Below are positions 1 through 8,428 of a DNA stretch of 34,562 nucleotides, piece by piece. Every line of letters begins with the position of its first letter. Positions within the stretch are counted from its first letter, which is position 1. The DNA lies in contig JAMCQN010000029.1 in NCBI GenBank assembly GCA_023382055.1, positions 1 to 34,562 on the forward strand, read 5' to 3'. The notes below the pieces were generated by a model that was given only the letters and a program-made list of their open reading frames with translations, had not been told where the DNA came from and did not search any database. The translations under genes and the position numbers were made by a program. The DNA comes from Chloroflexota bacterium. Its GTDB lineage: Bacteria; Chloroflexota; Anaerolineae; J036; Brachytrichaceae.

Positions 1-24
1 ATTACACCTCGGGTATCTGTGCAG
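1..24. repeat. Inverted repeat arm A (pairs with 527-550)
   Basis: Bases 1-24 are the exact reverse complement of 527-550; the match stops at base 25 (c, whereas t526 would require a). Because it lies at the extreme edge of the window it may be a chimeric or fold-back assembly end rather than genomic sequence. Confidence 0.9.
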
Positions 25-453
25 CCCTACCCGGAGCTGTACTTCACCGGTTATACCCAGGACGCCATGAAGGAACTGTGCGAGGCCAGGATCACACTGG
101 CGATCGCGCAGGGCAAACCGTTCCCCGCGCCGGAGGAGATCAACGCGGAGTATGCCGCCTATCTGAATGGGCTGGCGGAGGCAGCCGGGGAGTTGCGCCG
201 GCGCGCACTCGATAAAATCCGCAGTGGGCACAGCCAGGAGAGCGAAACCCTGCTGGCGGCGATGGACGACATTTACGACGTGCTGGTGACGATGGACTTT
301 CCTGACGCCATCACTGGCGGGCTGCGCCGCAACACCGACATGGTGCGCGGCGTGCTGGAACGCACCCGCGGCGACATCACCGTCAGCTATCGCGAAGCCG
401 AGTTGAAGGCGGCGGTGGATAAACTGAGCGAGAAGTTGCAGTCCAAAGAATAA
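1..453 (+). CDS. Translin family protein, 5' end missing
   Basis: The reading frame is open from the first base. A GTG lies at 19, but the family is usually about 200 residues, so this is the C-terminal three quarters of a longer gene. The protein is all-helical in character, and its second half carries the translin signature: a DVLVTMDFPDAITGGLRR block followed by TDMVRGVLERTRGD. Translins are ring-forming RNA/DNA-binding proteins; the eukaryotic partner TRAX carries the RNase activity. Prokaryotic members are known mainly from archaea and scattered bacteria, and their role is not established. No TRAX-like acidic catalytic cluster can be judged because the N-terminus is absent. The first 24 bases are the exact reverse complement of 527-550, so the first eight codons may not be native. 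Family assignment is confident; the start is unknown. Confidence 0.8.
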   Translation: MTPRVSVQPYPELYFTGYTQDAMKELCEARITLAIAQGKPFPAPEEINAEYAAYLNGLAEAAGELRRRALDKIRSGHSQESETLLAAMDDIYDVLVTMDFPDAITGGLRRNTDMVRGVLERTRGDITVSYREAELKAAVDKLSEKLQSKE

Positions 454-497
454 CTCTATCAGGCGTGAGAATAATCCAACCAGGCGAAACAATCGTC

Positions 498-526
498 CTG
501 TCGCAATAACGCCCCGTCACTATAAT
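498..526 (+). promoter_or_regulatory. Candidate sigma70-type promoter of the GH4 gene
   Basis: A perfect TATAAT lies at 521-526. A weak -35-like CTGTCG lies at 498-503 with 17 bases between. Transcription would start near 533, about 20 bases before the GH4 start codon. The -35 match is poor, so the call rests on the -10 box and its position in the 101-base gap between genes. Confidence 0.45.
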
Positions 527-550
527 CTGCACAGATACCCGAGGTGTAAT
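527..550. repeat. Inverted repeat arm B (pairs with 1-24)
   Basis: This arm is the exact reverse complement of bases 1-24. It begins directly after the candidate -10 box and contains the GAGGTG ribosome-binding site (541-546) of the GH4 gene, so this copy sits in a normal gene context and is probably the native one. Confidence 0.9.
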
Positions 551-554
551 TTTC

Positions 555-2105
555 ATGCCTATAAAGATTGCCATGATCGGAGCCGGCTCCATCGGCTTCA
601 CGCGCCGCCTGATGCGAGACCTGCTGTTCGTGCCGGAGTTTGCCGATACCACGTTTGCGTTCGCCGATATTTCCGAGCGCAACCTCGATATGGTCGCGCA
701 GTTGTGCCGGCGCGACATCGAGGCCAACGGCCTGGGCGCTAAAATCGTCGCCAGCACCGACCGGCGCGCTTCCATCGCCGATGCCGATTACGTCATCAGC
801 ATGGTGCGCGTGGGCGGGCTGGAGGCCTTCCAGGCCGATATCGACATCCCGCTCAAGTACGGGGTTGATCAGTGCGTCGGCGATACCATCTGCGCCGGCG
901 GCATCATGTACGCCCAGCGCACCATCCACGCGCTGCTGGGCTTCTGCAAGGATATCCGCGAGGTCGCCAAGCCGGACGCGCTGTTCCTGAACTACTCCAA
1001 CCCCATGGCCATGAACACGTGGGCCTGCCGCAAATACGGCGGCGTGAAGACCATCGGCCTGTGCCACGGCGTGCAGGGCGCGCACTGGCAGATCACGCAA
1101 GTGATCGAACGGTGGGCGAAGCAGGAAGGGCTGCTCAAGCCCGACGAGGAACTGCACCGCCGCGAGGTGGACGTCATCGCCGCCGGGTTGAATCACCAGA
1201 CGTGGTTCATCAAGGTGCAGTGGCGCGGCATGAACATGCTGCCGCGGCTGGCCGAGTTGTTCGATGCGCATCCGGAATACCACCGGACCGAGAAAGTGCG
1301 CATCGACGTGCTCAAGCGCTTCGGCTACTACAGCACCGAGTCGAACGGGCACCTGAGCGAATACGTGCCGTGGTATCGCAAGCGCACCAACGAGATCGAG
1401 AAGTGGATCGACACCTCGAGCTGGATCAACGGCGAGACCGGCGGTTACCTGCGCGTGTGCACCGAGGGGCGCAACTGGTTCGAGACCGACTTCCCCAACT
1501 GGATGAAGGAAAAGGCGTGGGACAAGCAGGCGGACAAGCGCAGCGAGGAACACGGCTCGTACATCATCGAGGCGCTGGAGACCGGGCGAACCTATCGCGG
1601 CCATTTCAACGTGGTCAACCAGGGCCACATCACCAATCTGCCCGACGGCTGCGTGGTTGAGATTCCCGGTTACGTGGATCGCACCGGCATCAACATGCCG
1701 GTGGTGGGCGACCTGCCGATGGCCTGCGCGGCAACCTGTTCGGCCAGCGCGCGGGTGCAGCAGATGGGCATGGAAGCCGCCGTTCACGGCGATGTGACCC
1801 TGCTCAAGCAGGCCATGCTGCACGATCCGCTGGTCGGCGCGGTATGCAACACCGAGGAAGTGTGGCAGATGACCGATGAGATGCTGGTGGCGCAGGCAAA
1901 GTGGCTGCCGCAGTACGCGGCGGAGATTCCGGCGGCGAAGAAGCGCCTGAGTGACGCCGTGAAGAATGGCACGCGCGTCCGGCTGATCGAGACGCAGGGC
2001 GCCGTGCGCCTGCACACGAAGACAGTGGCGGAAATGGCGAAAGAAGCCGAGGCTTCGCGCGCCATGGCCGACGCCGCCGACAAAGGCAAGCTGACGAAGC
2101 AGTGA
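555..2105 (+). CDS. Glycoside hydrolase family 4 (alpha-glucosidase/alpha-galactosidase type)
   Basis: A 516-residue cytoplasmic enzyme. The N-terminal Rossmann segment begins IAMIGAGSIGFT (residues 5-16), which binds NAD+. NYSNPMAMN and GLCHGVQG follow, and Cys170 and His214 (in GLNHQTWF) are the likely Mn2+ ligands of family 4. GH4 enzymes cleave glycosides by transient oxidation at C3 with bound NAD+ and a divalent metal, followed by elimination, unlike classical retaining or inverting hydrolases. The Cys-His-Gly motif fits the alpha-glucosidase/alpha-galactosidase (MelA/AglA) branch, but the substrate cannot be fixed from sequence. The start is supported by GAGGTG 8 bases upstream, and the length is only slightly above the usual 430-480 residues. 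The gene appears monocistronic: it has its own candidate promoter and a strong terminator after the stop. Confidence 0.9.
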   Translation: MPIKIAMIGAGSIGFTRRLMRDLLFVPEFADTTFAFADISERNLDMVAQLCRRDIEANGLGAKIVASTDRRASIADADYVISMVRVGGLEAFQADIDIPLKYGVDQCVGDTICAGGIMYAQRTIHALLGFCKDIREVAKPDALFLNYSNPMAMNTWACRKYGGVKTIGLCHGVQGAHWQITQVIERWAKQEGLLKPDEELHRREVDVIAAGLNHQTWFIKVQWRGMNMLPRLAELFDAHPEYHRTEKVRIDVLKRFGYYSTESNGHLSEYVPWYRKRTNEIEKWIDTSSWINGETGGYLRVCTEGRNWFETDFPNWMKEKAWDKQADKRSEEHGSYIIEALETGRTYRGHFNVVNQGHITNLPDGCVVEIPGYVDRTGINMPVVGDLPMACAATCSASARVQQMGMEAAVHGDVTLLKQAMLHDPLVGAVCNTEEVWQMTDEMLVAQAKWLPQYAAEIPAAKKRLSDAVKNGTRVRLIETQGAVRLHTKTVAEMAKEAEASRAMADAADKGKLTKQ

Positions 2106-2108
2106 CTG

Positions 2109-2141
2109 AGAAGTCTGACTTCTCGCAGAAGTCAGACTTCT
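2109..2141 (+). repeat. Perfect 15-bp hairpin built from AGAAGTC heptamers
   Basis: Bases 2109-2123 pair perfectly with 2127-2141 around a 3-base loop. Each arm reads as AGAAGTC-type heptamers, the same unit found in the arrays inside the downstream ATPase and sugar-transferase genes. It sits just after the GH4 stop codon and just before the intrinsic terminator, so it may stabilise the 3' end of the mRNA or be a relic of the heptamer repeat family. Confidence 0.75.
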
Positions 2142-2147
2142 TGACGT

Positions 2148-2179
2148 AGAGAGCGAGGGAAACCTCGCTCTCTTTTTTT
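2148..2179 (+). terminator. Rho-independent terminator after GH4 gene
   Basis: An 11-bp perfect stem (2148-2158 with 2163-2173) closes a GAAA tetraloop and is followed by an unbroken T run to 2179. It separates the GH4 gene from the glycosyltransferase that starts at 2215. Confidence 0.92.
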
Positions 2180-2214
2180 ATCCCATTTGCGCGAAAAGCT
2201 ACAATCGAACATAC

Positions 2215-4383
2215 ATGAACAGCACGATCCGCCTTCACCGCAGCGCCAACGCCGCACTTCTTATCGCCGGAGTGCTGGTCGGCATCGCGGTGCGTCTGCC
2301 CTTCCTGAACATGCTCAGCCACGACATCATCGGGCACCTGGGGCAGTGGTACGACTACATCGTGTTGAATGGGGGCGTCTACGCGCTGGCGGACCGTTTC
2401 GCCGATTACACGCCCGCCTATCTCTACCTGCTGACTGCGGCCGCTTACCTGCGCGAGTACGTCCTGCCAGTGATCACCAAGGTGGCGGCCATCAAACTCC
2501 CGTCGGTGACGGCGGATTTCCTGATGGCGCTGGCGGCCTACAAGATCGCGCGGATCTATGCCCGCGACAGCCTCAAACCGGCGCTGGCGTTTGCGCTGGT
2601 GCTGCTGTTGCCCACCGTGGTGATCAACAGTTCCGTGTGGGGGCAGGCCGACGCCATCTACACTGCGGCGGTGTTGTGGTGCGTGTACTTCCTGGCCGCA
2701 CGCAAGCCGGCCCTGGGCATGGCGCTGTTCGGTGTCGCGCTGGCGCTGAAGGCGCAGGCCTTCTTCATCGCGCCGGTGGTGTTGTTCCTGCTGCTGCGGC
2801 GCAACCTGCGCATCGCGCGCCTGCTGATCGCGCCGGCGGTGTATGTCCTGGCGATGCTGCCGGCCATCCTGATCGGCCGCCCGCCGCTGGAGGCGCTGGG
2901 AGCGTACTTCGTGCAGGCGGGCGAGTTTCACCAGTTGTCGCTGGGCGCGCCGAACTTTTATCTCTTCGCGCCGCTGGACTTCTACCAGCGCGGCCTGCAG
3001 GCCGGCCTGATCATCGCGGTCATCGCCGGGTTGATGGTGGCGATTGCCTTCGCGCTGCGCCGCAAACAGCCCGACGCCGACGACGTGCTGGCTTGCGCGA
3101 TGGTCAGCGCGATGCTGATGCCGTTCGTCCTGCCGCTGATGCACGAGCGTTACTTTTTCGTGGCGGACGTGCTGTCCGTGCTGGCGGCGCTGCGCTGGCG
3201 CAGGTTGTTCTGGCTGCCGATCGCCTACCAGTTCATCTCGCTGTCGGCCTATGGCACGGTATTGCAGGCGCTGCTGTGGTGGAACCAGGTGCTGCCCGAC
3301 GTGCGCACTTTCACGTGGGTCAACGCGGCCGTCATCGTGACGGCCACGATCGGTCTGATCCTGGCGCGCAATCCTGATCCGCCGCAGGCGCGCCGCGATG
3401 CCGGGCTGGCGCTGGGGGGCGGGCTGGCTGCCATACTGGCGGTCGGCGTTGCGGCGTGGCTGATCCCCGGCGCCGCGCGCGCGCCTGTGTGGGTATCCAG
3501 CCCCAGTTCACTCCTGCAGCCCGCCAGCGCTGCCTCGATCACCTATGGCGATGCGCTCGAACTGGTGGGTTACTATCTCCCCAAACCGCGCACCTACCGC
3601 ACCGGCATCATGATGATCAGCCTGTTTTTCAAGCCGCTGCGTCCGCTGACCGAGGAATATCGCCTGCGGCTGGACGCCTTCGCGCTGGATGGCCGCTCGC
3701 TCGAACTGTACAACGAAGGCGCAGCCGATGAAGCCCCGCTGAGCACGTGGCAGCCCGGGCAGATTTATGAGCAGACGCGCTATATGACGATCTGGCCGAC
3801 GGTCGATGCGCCGCTGCTGGCGACATTCAAGGTGAGCTGGTTCGACCCGCTGACCGGCCAGGCGCTGGCGGCGCGCTGCGGCAGCGGGGAGTGCGACTCC
3901 AAGGTGGGCGTGATCCCCATCGCGCTCGATTATGCCGCCGTGTCGCCCTGGCTGCACGCCCAGCCGCAGGCCTCGCTGGGCGAGGGGCGCGAACTGGCGC
4001 TGCTGAACGCCGCGTTCGACCCGGAGGTGAAAGCCGGTCAGACGGCGGTTTTCACCACCACGTGGCGCATGGAGGCACACGCCATCGATGATCTCACCTT
4101 CTTCGTGCACGTTGTCTCGGCGGATGGCAGGCTGGTCGCTCAACTGGATGCGCAGCCGCATGGGGGCGCGTATCCAACACATGTCTGGCATCGCGGCGAA
4201 GTGGTAATCAACGAGTCCGCCGTGCCCCTGCCAGTGGACCTTCCGGCGGGAAAGTACACCGCCGTGCTGGGCGCTTACCGCTCGGACAATCAGCAGGGCG
4301 TGCCGGCATTCAGGGTATCGCCGCAGGACGCGCGCCTGCCAGGCGACGTCATACCATTGGGTCAACTGGAAGTAAACCGGTGA
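2215..4383 (+). CDS. GT-C type membrane glycosyltransferase with C-terminal beta domain
   Basis: A 722-residue protein. The first ~410 residues are strongly hydrophobic with about ten membrane segments. An early SHDIIGHLGQWYDYI loop supplies an acidic residue of the kind GT-C enzymes use, and MHERYFF lies in a later loop, as is usual in PIG-M/GT39/GT87-like mannosyltransferases. Such enzymes move a sugar from a polyprenyl-phosphate donor to an extracytoplasmic acceptor. Residues ~430-722 are a soluble part, rich in beta strands, that ends in a typical extracellular beta-sandwich (DLPAGKYTAVLGAYR). The ATG lacks a Shine-Dalgarno site, but TACAAT at 2200-2205 lies 9 bases before it, so the mRNA may be leaderless. 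The next gene starts 34 bases downstream. Donor and acceptor are unknown. Confidence 0.78.
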   Translation: MNSTIRLHRSANAALLIAGVLVGIAVRLPFLNMLSHDIIGHLGQWYDYIVLNGGVYALADRFADYTPAYLYLLTAAAYLREYVLPVITKVAAIKLPSVTADFLMALAAYKIARIYARDSLKPALAFALVLLLPTVVINSSVWGQADAIYTAAVLWCVYFLAARKPALGMALFGVALALKAQAFFIAPVVLFLLLRRNLRIARLLIAPAVYVLAMLPAILIGRPPLEALGAYFVQAGEFHQLSLGAPNFYLFAPLDFYQRGLQAGLIIAVIAGLMVAIAFALRRKQPDADDVLACAMVSAMLMPFVLPLMHERYFFVADVLSVLAALRWRRLFWLPIAYQFISLSAYGTVLQALLWWNQVLPDVRTFTWVNAAVIVTATIGLILARNPDPPQARRDAGLALGGGLAAILAVGVAAWLIPGAARAPVWVSSPSSLLQPASAASITYGDALELVGYYLPKPRTYRTGIMMISLFFKPLRPLTEEYRLRLDAFALDGRSLELYNEGAADEAPLSTWQPGQIYEQTRYMTIWPTVDAPLLATFKVSWFDPLTGQALAARCGSGECDSKVGVIPIALDYAAVSPWLHAQPQASLGEGRELALLNAAFDPEVKAGQTAVFTTTWRMEAHAIDDLTFFVHVVSADGRLVAQLDAQPHGGAYPTHVWHRGEVVINESAVPLPVDLPAGKYTAVLGAYRSDNQQGVPAFRVSPQDARLPGDVIPLGQLEVNR

Positions 4384-4417
4384 CCGCAATCACACATTTG
4401 TTATCACACGATATCTC

Positions 4418-7400
4418 ATGAACAATATAGACTCGGCAAACCAACCCGATGACACAGCCTTTTACAGCCACACGGTATATGAGGTGATGCGCCGGCTGGA
4501 AGCGCAGCGCGACCACGGCCTGACCACGGCGGAGGCGCGGAAACGCCTGGCCGATTACGGTCTGAATGAACTGCCCGCCGGGAAGAAGGCGCCGCTGTGG
4601 AGGCTGTTCCTCGCGCAGTTTAAGGATTTCGTCGTCATCCTGTTGATCGTCGCCTCGGCTGTCTCCATCGCACTCGGCGATACGGTCGAGGGATTGGCGA
4701 TTATCACCATCGTCATCCTGAATGCCGTCATCGGGTTGATCCAGGAACAGCGCGCCGATGCCGCCCTGGCGGCGTTGAAGAAGATGGCGGCGCCGGACGC
4801 TCAGGTGTTGCGCGACGGCGCGCGGGCGCGCATCCCGGCGCGCGAACTGGCGCCGGGCGACATCGTGTTCCTGGAGGCAGGCAACTATGTGCCGGCGGAT
4901 ATCCGCCTGATCGACTCGTTTAACCTCAAGATCAACGAGTCCACACTGACCGGCGAGAGCGAGGCGGTCAGCAAACGCGCCGAAGCGTTGATCGAAGCCG
5001 GCGCATCGATCGGCGACCGCGTCAACAGTGCCTTCAGCAGCACGCTCATCACCTACGGGCGCGCCAAGGGCGTCGTGGTCAGCACCGGCTCGCATACCGA
5101 GATCGGCCTGATCGCGACCATGTTGGGCGAGATCGAAGAGGAAAGCACCCCGCTGCAGAAACGCCTGAACCAGCTCGGCAAGACGCTCAGCATCGTCGCG
5201 CTCGTCCTGTGCGGGATGGTATTCGTGGCGGAGGTGTTGCGCAACACGGATTTGTCGATTCTGGTTGGGCAGGGGTTGCCGGCGTATGTTGTAAGGTACT
5301 CGCAGAACATCACAGAATTCTTCATCCTGGCGGTAAGCCTGGCGGTGGCGGCGGTGCCGGAGGGGCTGGCCGCGGTCGTCACGATCAACCTGGCGCTGGG
5401 CATGCGCGAGATGGTCAAATGCAATGTGTTGATCCGGCGGCTGTCGGCGGTGGAGACGCTGGGCAGCGCGACGGTGATCTGCACCGACAAAACCGGCACG
5501 CTGACGCAGAACGCCATGAACGTGGTGCGCGTCTATGCCGGCGGCCGCACGTACGGCGTGAGCGGAGAAGGTTACGAGCCGCAAGGGATATTCACAGAGA
5601 TTGGAGATCAGAAGCCAGAGATTGGAGATTGGAGATTAGAGATTAATGGACCGGGATTAGAGATTAGAAGTCAGATGTCAGAAAGCAGAGATCAGAAATT
5701 ACAGAGTGCAGATATCCAATCTCCAATCCCCAATCCCCAATCTCCAATCTCCAATCTCCCTTCTCCTCTTCTCCAACTCCTGCGGGGCGGGCTGCTGGCG
5801 AGCGACGCGCTGCTGGAGGAAAGCGGCGAAGAAGCCGAGCGGAAAACCTATCGCATGGTAGGAGACCCCACCGAAGGGGCGCTGGTCGTGGCGGCAGCCA
5901 AGGCCGGCCTGTGGCGGACAGCGACCGAGGAGCAATATCCGCGTGTGGCCGAAGCGCCGTTCGATGCCGAGCGCAAGATGATGACCACGCTGCATGAGGC
6001 GAAGGGAGCGGAGGAGCAGGGGAGCGGAGGAGAAGGGGAGAAGGAAGAGGCGGGAGACGGAAGTCAGAAGTCAGAGGTCAGAGGTCAGAAGCAAGAGGCA
6101 GGAGGCAGGAAGCTAGAAGCTGGAGGCAGGAAGCAAGAGGCGGGAGACGGAAGTCAGAAGACAGAAGTCAGAAGGAAGACGGAAGAAGAGAGAGGTCAGA
6201 CGCTGGAAGCAGGAGGCAAGGGGCGGGAAAATCGGCTGGTCGCGTTCACCAAGGGCGCGCCGGATATCGTGCTGTTGCGCTGCACCTACTATCTCGGCGA
6301 GGGCGGAGACGTGCTGCTGCTGCGCGACGAGGACCGCGCGCGCATCCTGGCGGTGAATACGGCGATGGCTTCCGACGCGCTGCGCGTCCTGGCCGTAGCG
6401 ACGCGCAGCCTGCCCGCGGAACAGGTGCGTGGTCAGGGGGAAATCGACGGCGCAGCGGTTGAGCGCGATCTGACGCTGTTGGGGCTGTTCGGCATGATCG
6501 ACCCGCCCAGGCCGGAAGTCGGCGCGGCCATCGATACGGCGCGCCGCGCCGGCATTCGCACCATCATGATCACCGGCGATCACGCCGTAACCGCGCGCGC
6601 CATCGCGCGGCAGATCAACCTGGCGGGCGACGAGCCGCAGGTAGTCAGCGGTCCGGAAATCCAGGCCATGGATGATGAACAACTGGCACGGCGCGTGCGG
6701 GACGTCAGCGTGTTTGCGCGCGTCTCGCCCGAGCACAAAGTGCGCATCGTCACGGCGGTCAGGAGCAATAGCAACGTGGTAGCGATGACGGGCGACGGCG
6801 TCAACGACGCGCCGGCGCTGAAACGCGCCGATATCGGCGTCGCGATGGGCATCACCGGCACGGATGTGAGCAAGGAAACCGCCGATATGGTGCTGACCGA
6901 CGATAACTACGCCAGCATCGTGCGCGCCGTCGAGCAGGGGCGCATCATCTACTCCAACATCCGCAAGTTTGTGTTCTACCTGCTCAGTTGCAACGTGGCC
7001 GAGATATTGATCATCTTCAGCGCGACCGTGCTCGGCCTGAAAAGCCCGCTGACGGCCATCCAGTTGTTGTGGTTGAACCTGGCGACCGATGGCGCGCCGT
7101 CGCTGGCGCTGGGGCTGGAGAAGGGCGACCCCGATATCATGCGCATACGCCCGCGCCCGCCCGGCGAGCCGATCATCAACCGGCGCATGCTGCTGGGGAT
7201 GCTGACGCAAACGGCGGCGCTGTCCATCATGGTGCTGGGCGTGTATATGATTGCGTTGAGCATCTACCCGGAGCAGGCCCAGACGATGGGGTTTCTGACG
7301 CTGTCCTTCGCGGAACTGCCGCTGGCTTACACGGCGCGCTCCGAGCGCTACTCGCTGGTGAAGATCGGCGTGTTTTCCAACCGGGCGATGCAGTGGGCGG

Positions 7401-7576
7401 TGCTGTCGTCTATCGCCGGCCTGTTGGTCGTGACCTATGTGCCGTTCCTGAACGAAGTTTTCGACACGGTTCCATTGGGTCTGGAACACTGGGCGCTGTT
7501 GCTGCCGGCGATGATGGTTTCCGCGCTGGTGGCGGAACTCACCAAACTGGCTGCGCGGCGGTTGGGCTGGTCGTAG
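4418..7576 (+). CDS. P2-type cation-transporting ATPase carrying two heptamer-repeat insertions
   Basis: A 1052-residue membrane ATPase of the Ca2+/Na+ P2 class. Motifs appear in order: the cation-ATPase N-terminal domain, TGES (178-181, dephosphorylation loop), PEGL in M4 (314-317), DKTGTLT with the phosphorylated Asp357, KGAPD (612 onward, nucleotide binding) and GDGVNDAP (792-799). The M5/M6 segments follow, with [13 protein letters not shown] and a hydrophobic C-terminal domain. The M4/M6 residues resemble SERCA-like pumps; whether it moves Ca2+, Na+ or Mn2+ is not decided. Members are usually about 880-920 residues. The excess is two low-complexity inserts in the N domain, at about residues 393-448 and 529-604, encoded by heptanucleotide arrays and without stop or frameshift. 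All catalytic motifs are intact, so the pump is probably functional. No strong ribosome-binding site is seen. Confidence 0.93.
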   Translation: MNNIDSANQPDDTAFYSHTVYEVMRRLEAQRDHGLTTAEARKRLADYGLNELPAGKKAPLWRLFLAQFKDFVVILLIVASAVSIALGDTVEGLAIITIVILNAVIGLIQEQRADAALAALKKMAAPDAQVLRDGARARIPARELAPGDIVFLEAGNYVPADIRLIDSFNLKINESTLTGESEAVSKRAEALIEAGASIGDRVNSAFSSTLITYGRAKGVVVSTGSHTEIGLIATMLGEIEEESTPLQKRLNQLGKTLSIVALVLCGMVFVAEVLRNTDLSILVGQGLPAYVVRYSQNITEFFILAVSLAVAAVPEGLAAVVTINLALGMREMVKCNVLIRRLSAVETLGSATVICTDKTGTLTQNAMNVVRVYAGGRTYGVSGEGYEPQGIFTEIGDQKPEIGDWRLEINGPGLEIRSQMSESRDQKLQSADIQSPIPNPQSPISNLPSPLLQLLRGGLLASDALLEESGEEAERKTYRMVGDPTEGALVVAAAKAGLWRTATEEQYPRVAEAPFDAERKMMTTLHEAKGAEEQGSGGEGEKEEAGDGSQKSEVRGQKQEAGGRKLEAGGRKQEAGDGSQKTEVRRKTEEERGQTLEAGGKGRENRLVAFTKGAPDIVLLRCTYYLGEGGDVLLLRDEDRARILAVNTAMASDALRVLAVATRSLPAEQVRGQGEIDGAAVERDLTLLGLFGMIDPPRPEVGAAIDTARRAGIRTIMITGDHAVTARAIARQINLAGDEPQVVSGPEIQAMDDEQLARRVRDVSVFARVSPEHKVRIVTAVRSNSNVVAMTGDGVNDAPALKRADIGVAMGITGTDVSKETADMVLTDDNYASIVRAVEQGRIIYSNIRKFVFYLLSCNVAEILIIFSATVLGLKSPLTAIQLLWLNLATDGAPSLALGLEKGDPDIMRIRPRPPGEPIINRRMLLGMLTQTAALSIMVLGVYMIALSIYPEQAQTMGFLTLSFAELPLAYTARSERYSLVKIGVFSNRAMQWAVLSSIAGLLVVTYVPFLNEVFDTVPLGLEHWALLLPAMMVSALVAELTKLAARRLGWS
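5596..5759 (+). repeat. Heptanucleotide array, head-to-head (AGAGATT/AATCTCC), inside ATPase gene
   Basis: From 5596 the sequence parses into consecutive 7-base units close to AGAGATT, GGAGATT and AGAAGTC. It then switches strand into six units of AATCTCC/AATCCCC at 5718-5759. The two halves are complementary and can fold into a long imperfect hairpin. Three GGAGATT units encode the 7-residue peptide GDWRLEI, and the array lies in frame between the phosphorylation motif and the N domain core. Confidence 0.9.
6003..6231 (+). repeat. Purine-rich heptanucleotide array inside ATPase gene
   Basis: From about 6065 the sequence reads as some twenty near-contiguous heptamers of the type CAGAAGT, CAGAGGT, AGGAGGC, AGGAAGC and AAGAGGC, with one shortened unit. 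A looser purine-rich lead-in runs from 6003. The peptide repeats every seven residues ([21 protein letters not shown]). It sits between the conserved [10 protein letters not shown] and KGAPD blocks of the nucleotide-binding domain. Confidence 0.9.
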
Positions 7577-7630
7577 CGCCTGAACTGGCTGCGATGATAT
7601 TGAGGGCGAATGGGCTATCATACTCGCGAT

Positions 7631-8428
7631 ATGCTGCGAACCTTAAGGATATATCCGGCGCTGTTGCATGCCTACTGGCAGCGCGCGCTGGTTTATCGGG
7701 CGACTTATCTGGTCGTGCTTGTCAACGCAGCCTTCCCGCTGGTGATGATGTCCATCTGGATCGGGCTGGCGCAGGGCGGCGCGATCCAGGGATACGGGGC
7801 AGTGGATTTCGCAGCCTACTACCTGGTTGCCATCCTGGTCCGGCGCATCACCGGTTGCGGTATTGTACGGGAAATCGAGTTGCTGGTTCGCAACGGCGAC
7901 CTGTCGGTTTACCTGCTCCGGCCGCTCAATCCGGTGCATTATTTCGTGGCGCGCATCCTGACGGCGCGGCTGGTTATAATCCCCATCGTCGCGGCGCCGG
8001 TGATCTTCGGAATGCTCGTCACGCCCGGCATATGGCTCAACCTCGCGCCGCTCAACCTGGCGCTGTTTGCGGCAGCGTGTGCGGTGGGGCTGGCGTTCGA
8101 GTTCACCGCACAATACGCCCTAGGTGGGCTATCTTTCTGGATGACCCAGGCGCACGGCGTGAGCGCCGCATTTACGCTGGCCGAGTCCTTCCTGGGCGGA
8201 TATATCGTGCCGCTGGCGCTGTTCCCGGCGGCGTTACAGATCGGGCTGCAGGCGCTGCCGTTCCAGGGCGGCGTCGCGCTGCCTGTGGAGATCATGACCG
8301 GGCGCGTGACGCCGGAAGCCGCCGTTGCGCGCATCCTGGTGTGCGCGGCGTGGGTCGTCGCCATCGCCTTCGGCGCGCGGTTGATCTGGCGCGCCGGGGT
8401 GCGTTCGTTCAGCGCGGTGGGAGCATGA
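7631..8428 (+). CDS. ABC-2 type transporter permease, first of a pair
   Basis: A 265-residue integral membrane protein with about six hydrophobic segments. It has the RxxxPALLxAYWQRALVYRATY opening typical of the ABC2_membrane_6 (DUF990/DUF989-type) permeases. These form heteromeric exporters with a second permease and a separate ATP-binding subunit. An in-frame ATG at 7610 would add seven residues. I prefer 7631 because family members begin at this point and a -10-like TATCAT (7616-7621) lies nine bases upstream, but 7610 is not excluded. Its stop overlaps the start of the next permease (ATGA), so the two are translationally coupled. No ABC ATPase gene lies in the window. The cargo is unknown. 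Confidence 0.82.
   Translation: MLRTLRIYPALLHAYWQRALVYRATYLVVLVNAAFPLVMMSIWIGLAQGGAIQGYGAVDFAAYYLVAILVRRITGCGIVREIELLVRNGDLSVYLLRPLNPVHYFVARILTARLVIIPIVAAPVIFGMLVTPGIWLNLAPLNLALFAAACAVGLAFEFTAQYALGGLSFWMTQAHGVSAAFTLAESFLGGYIVPLALFPAALQIGLQALPFQGGVALPVEIMTGRVTPEAAVARILVCAAWVVAIAFGARLIWRAGVRSFSAVGA

Noticed and set aside
459..2015. Long minus-strand frame opposite the GH4 gene
   Set aside because: It is the mirror frame of a high-GC gene, rich in His/Arg/Ala without domains; the plus-strand GH4 motifs are unmistakable.
6113..7621. 502-codon minus-strand frame opposite the ATPase
   Set aside because: Composition-driven shadow; no recognisable motif, and it runs through the heptamer array.
6988..8424. 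Upstream extension of the second permease frame
   Set aside because: This part is out of frame with the ATPase and first permease, Arg/Gly/Ala-rich, and the true start at 8425 is set by ATGA overlap.
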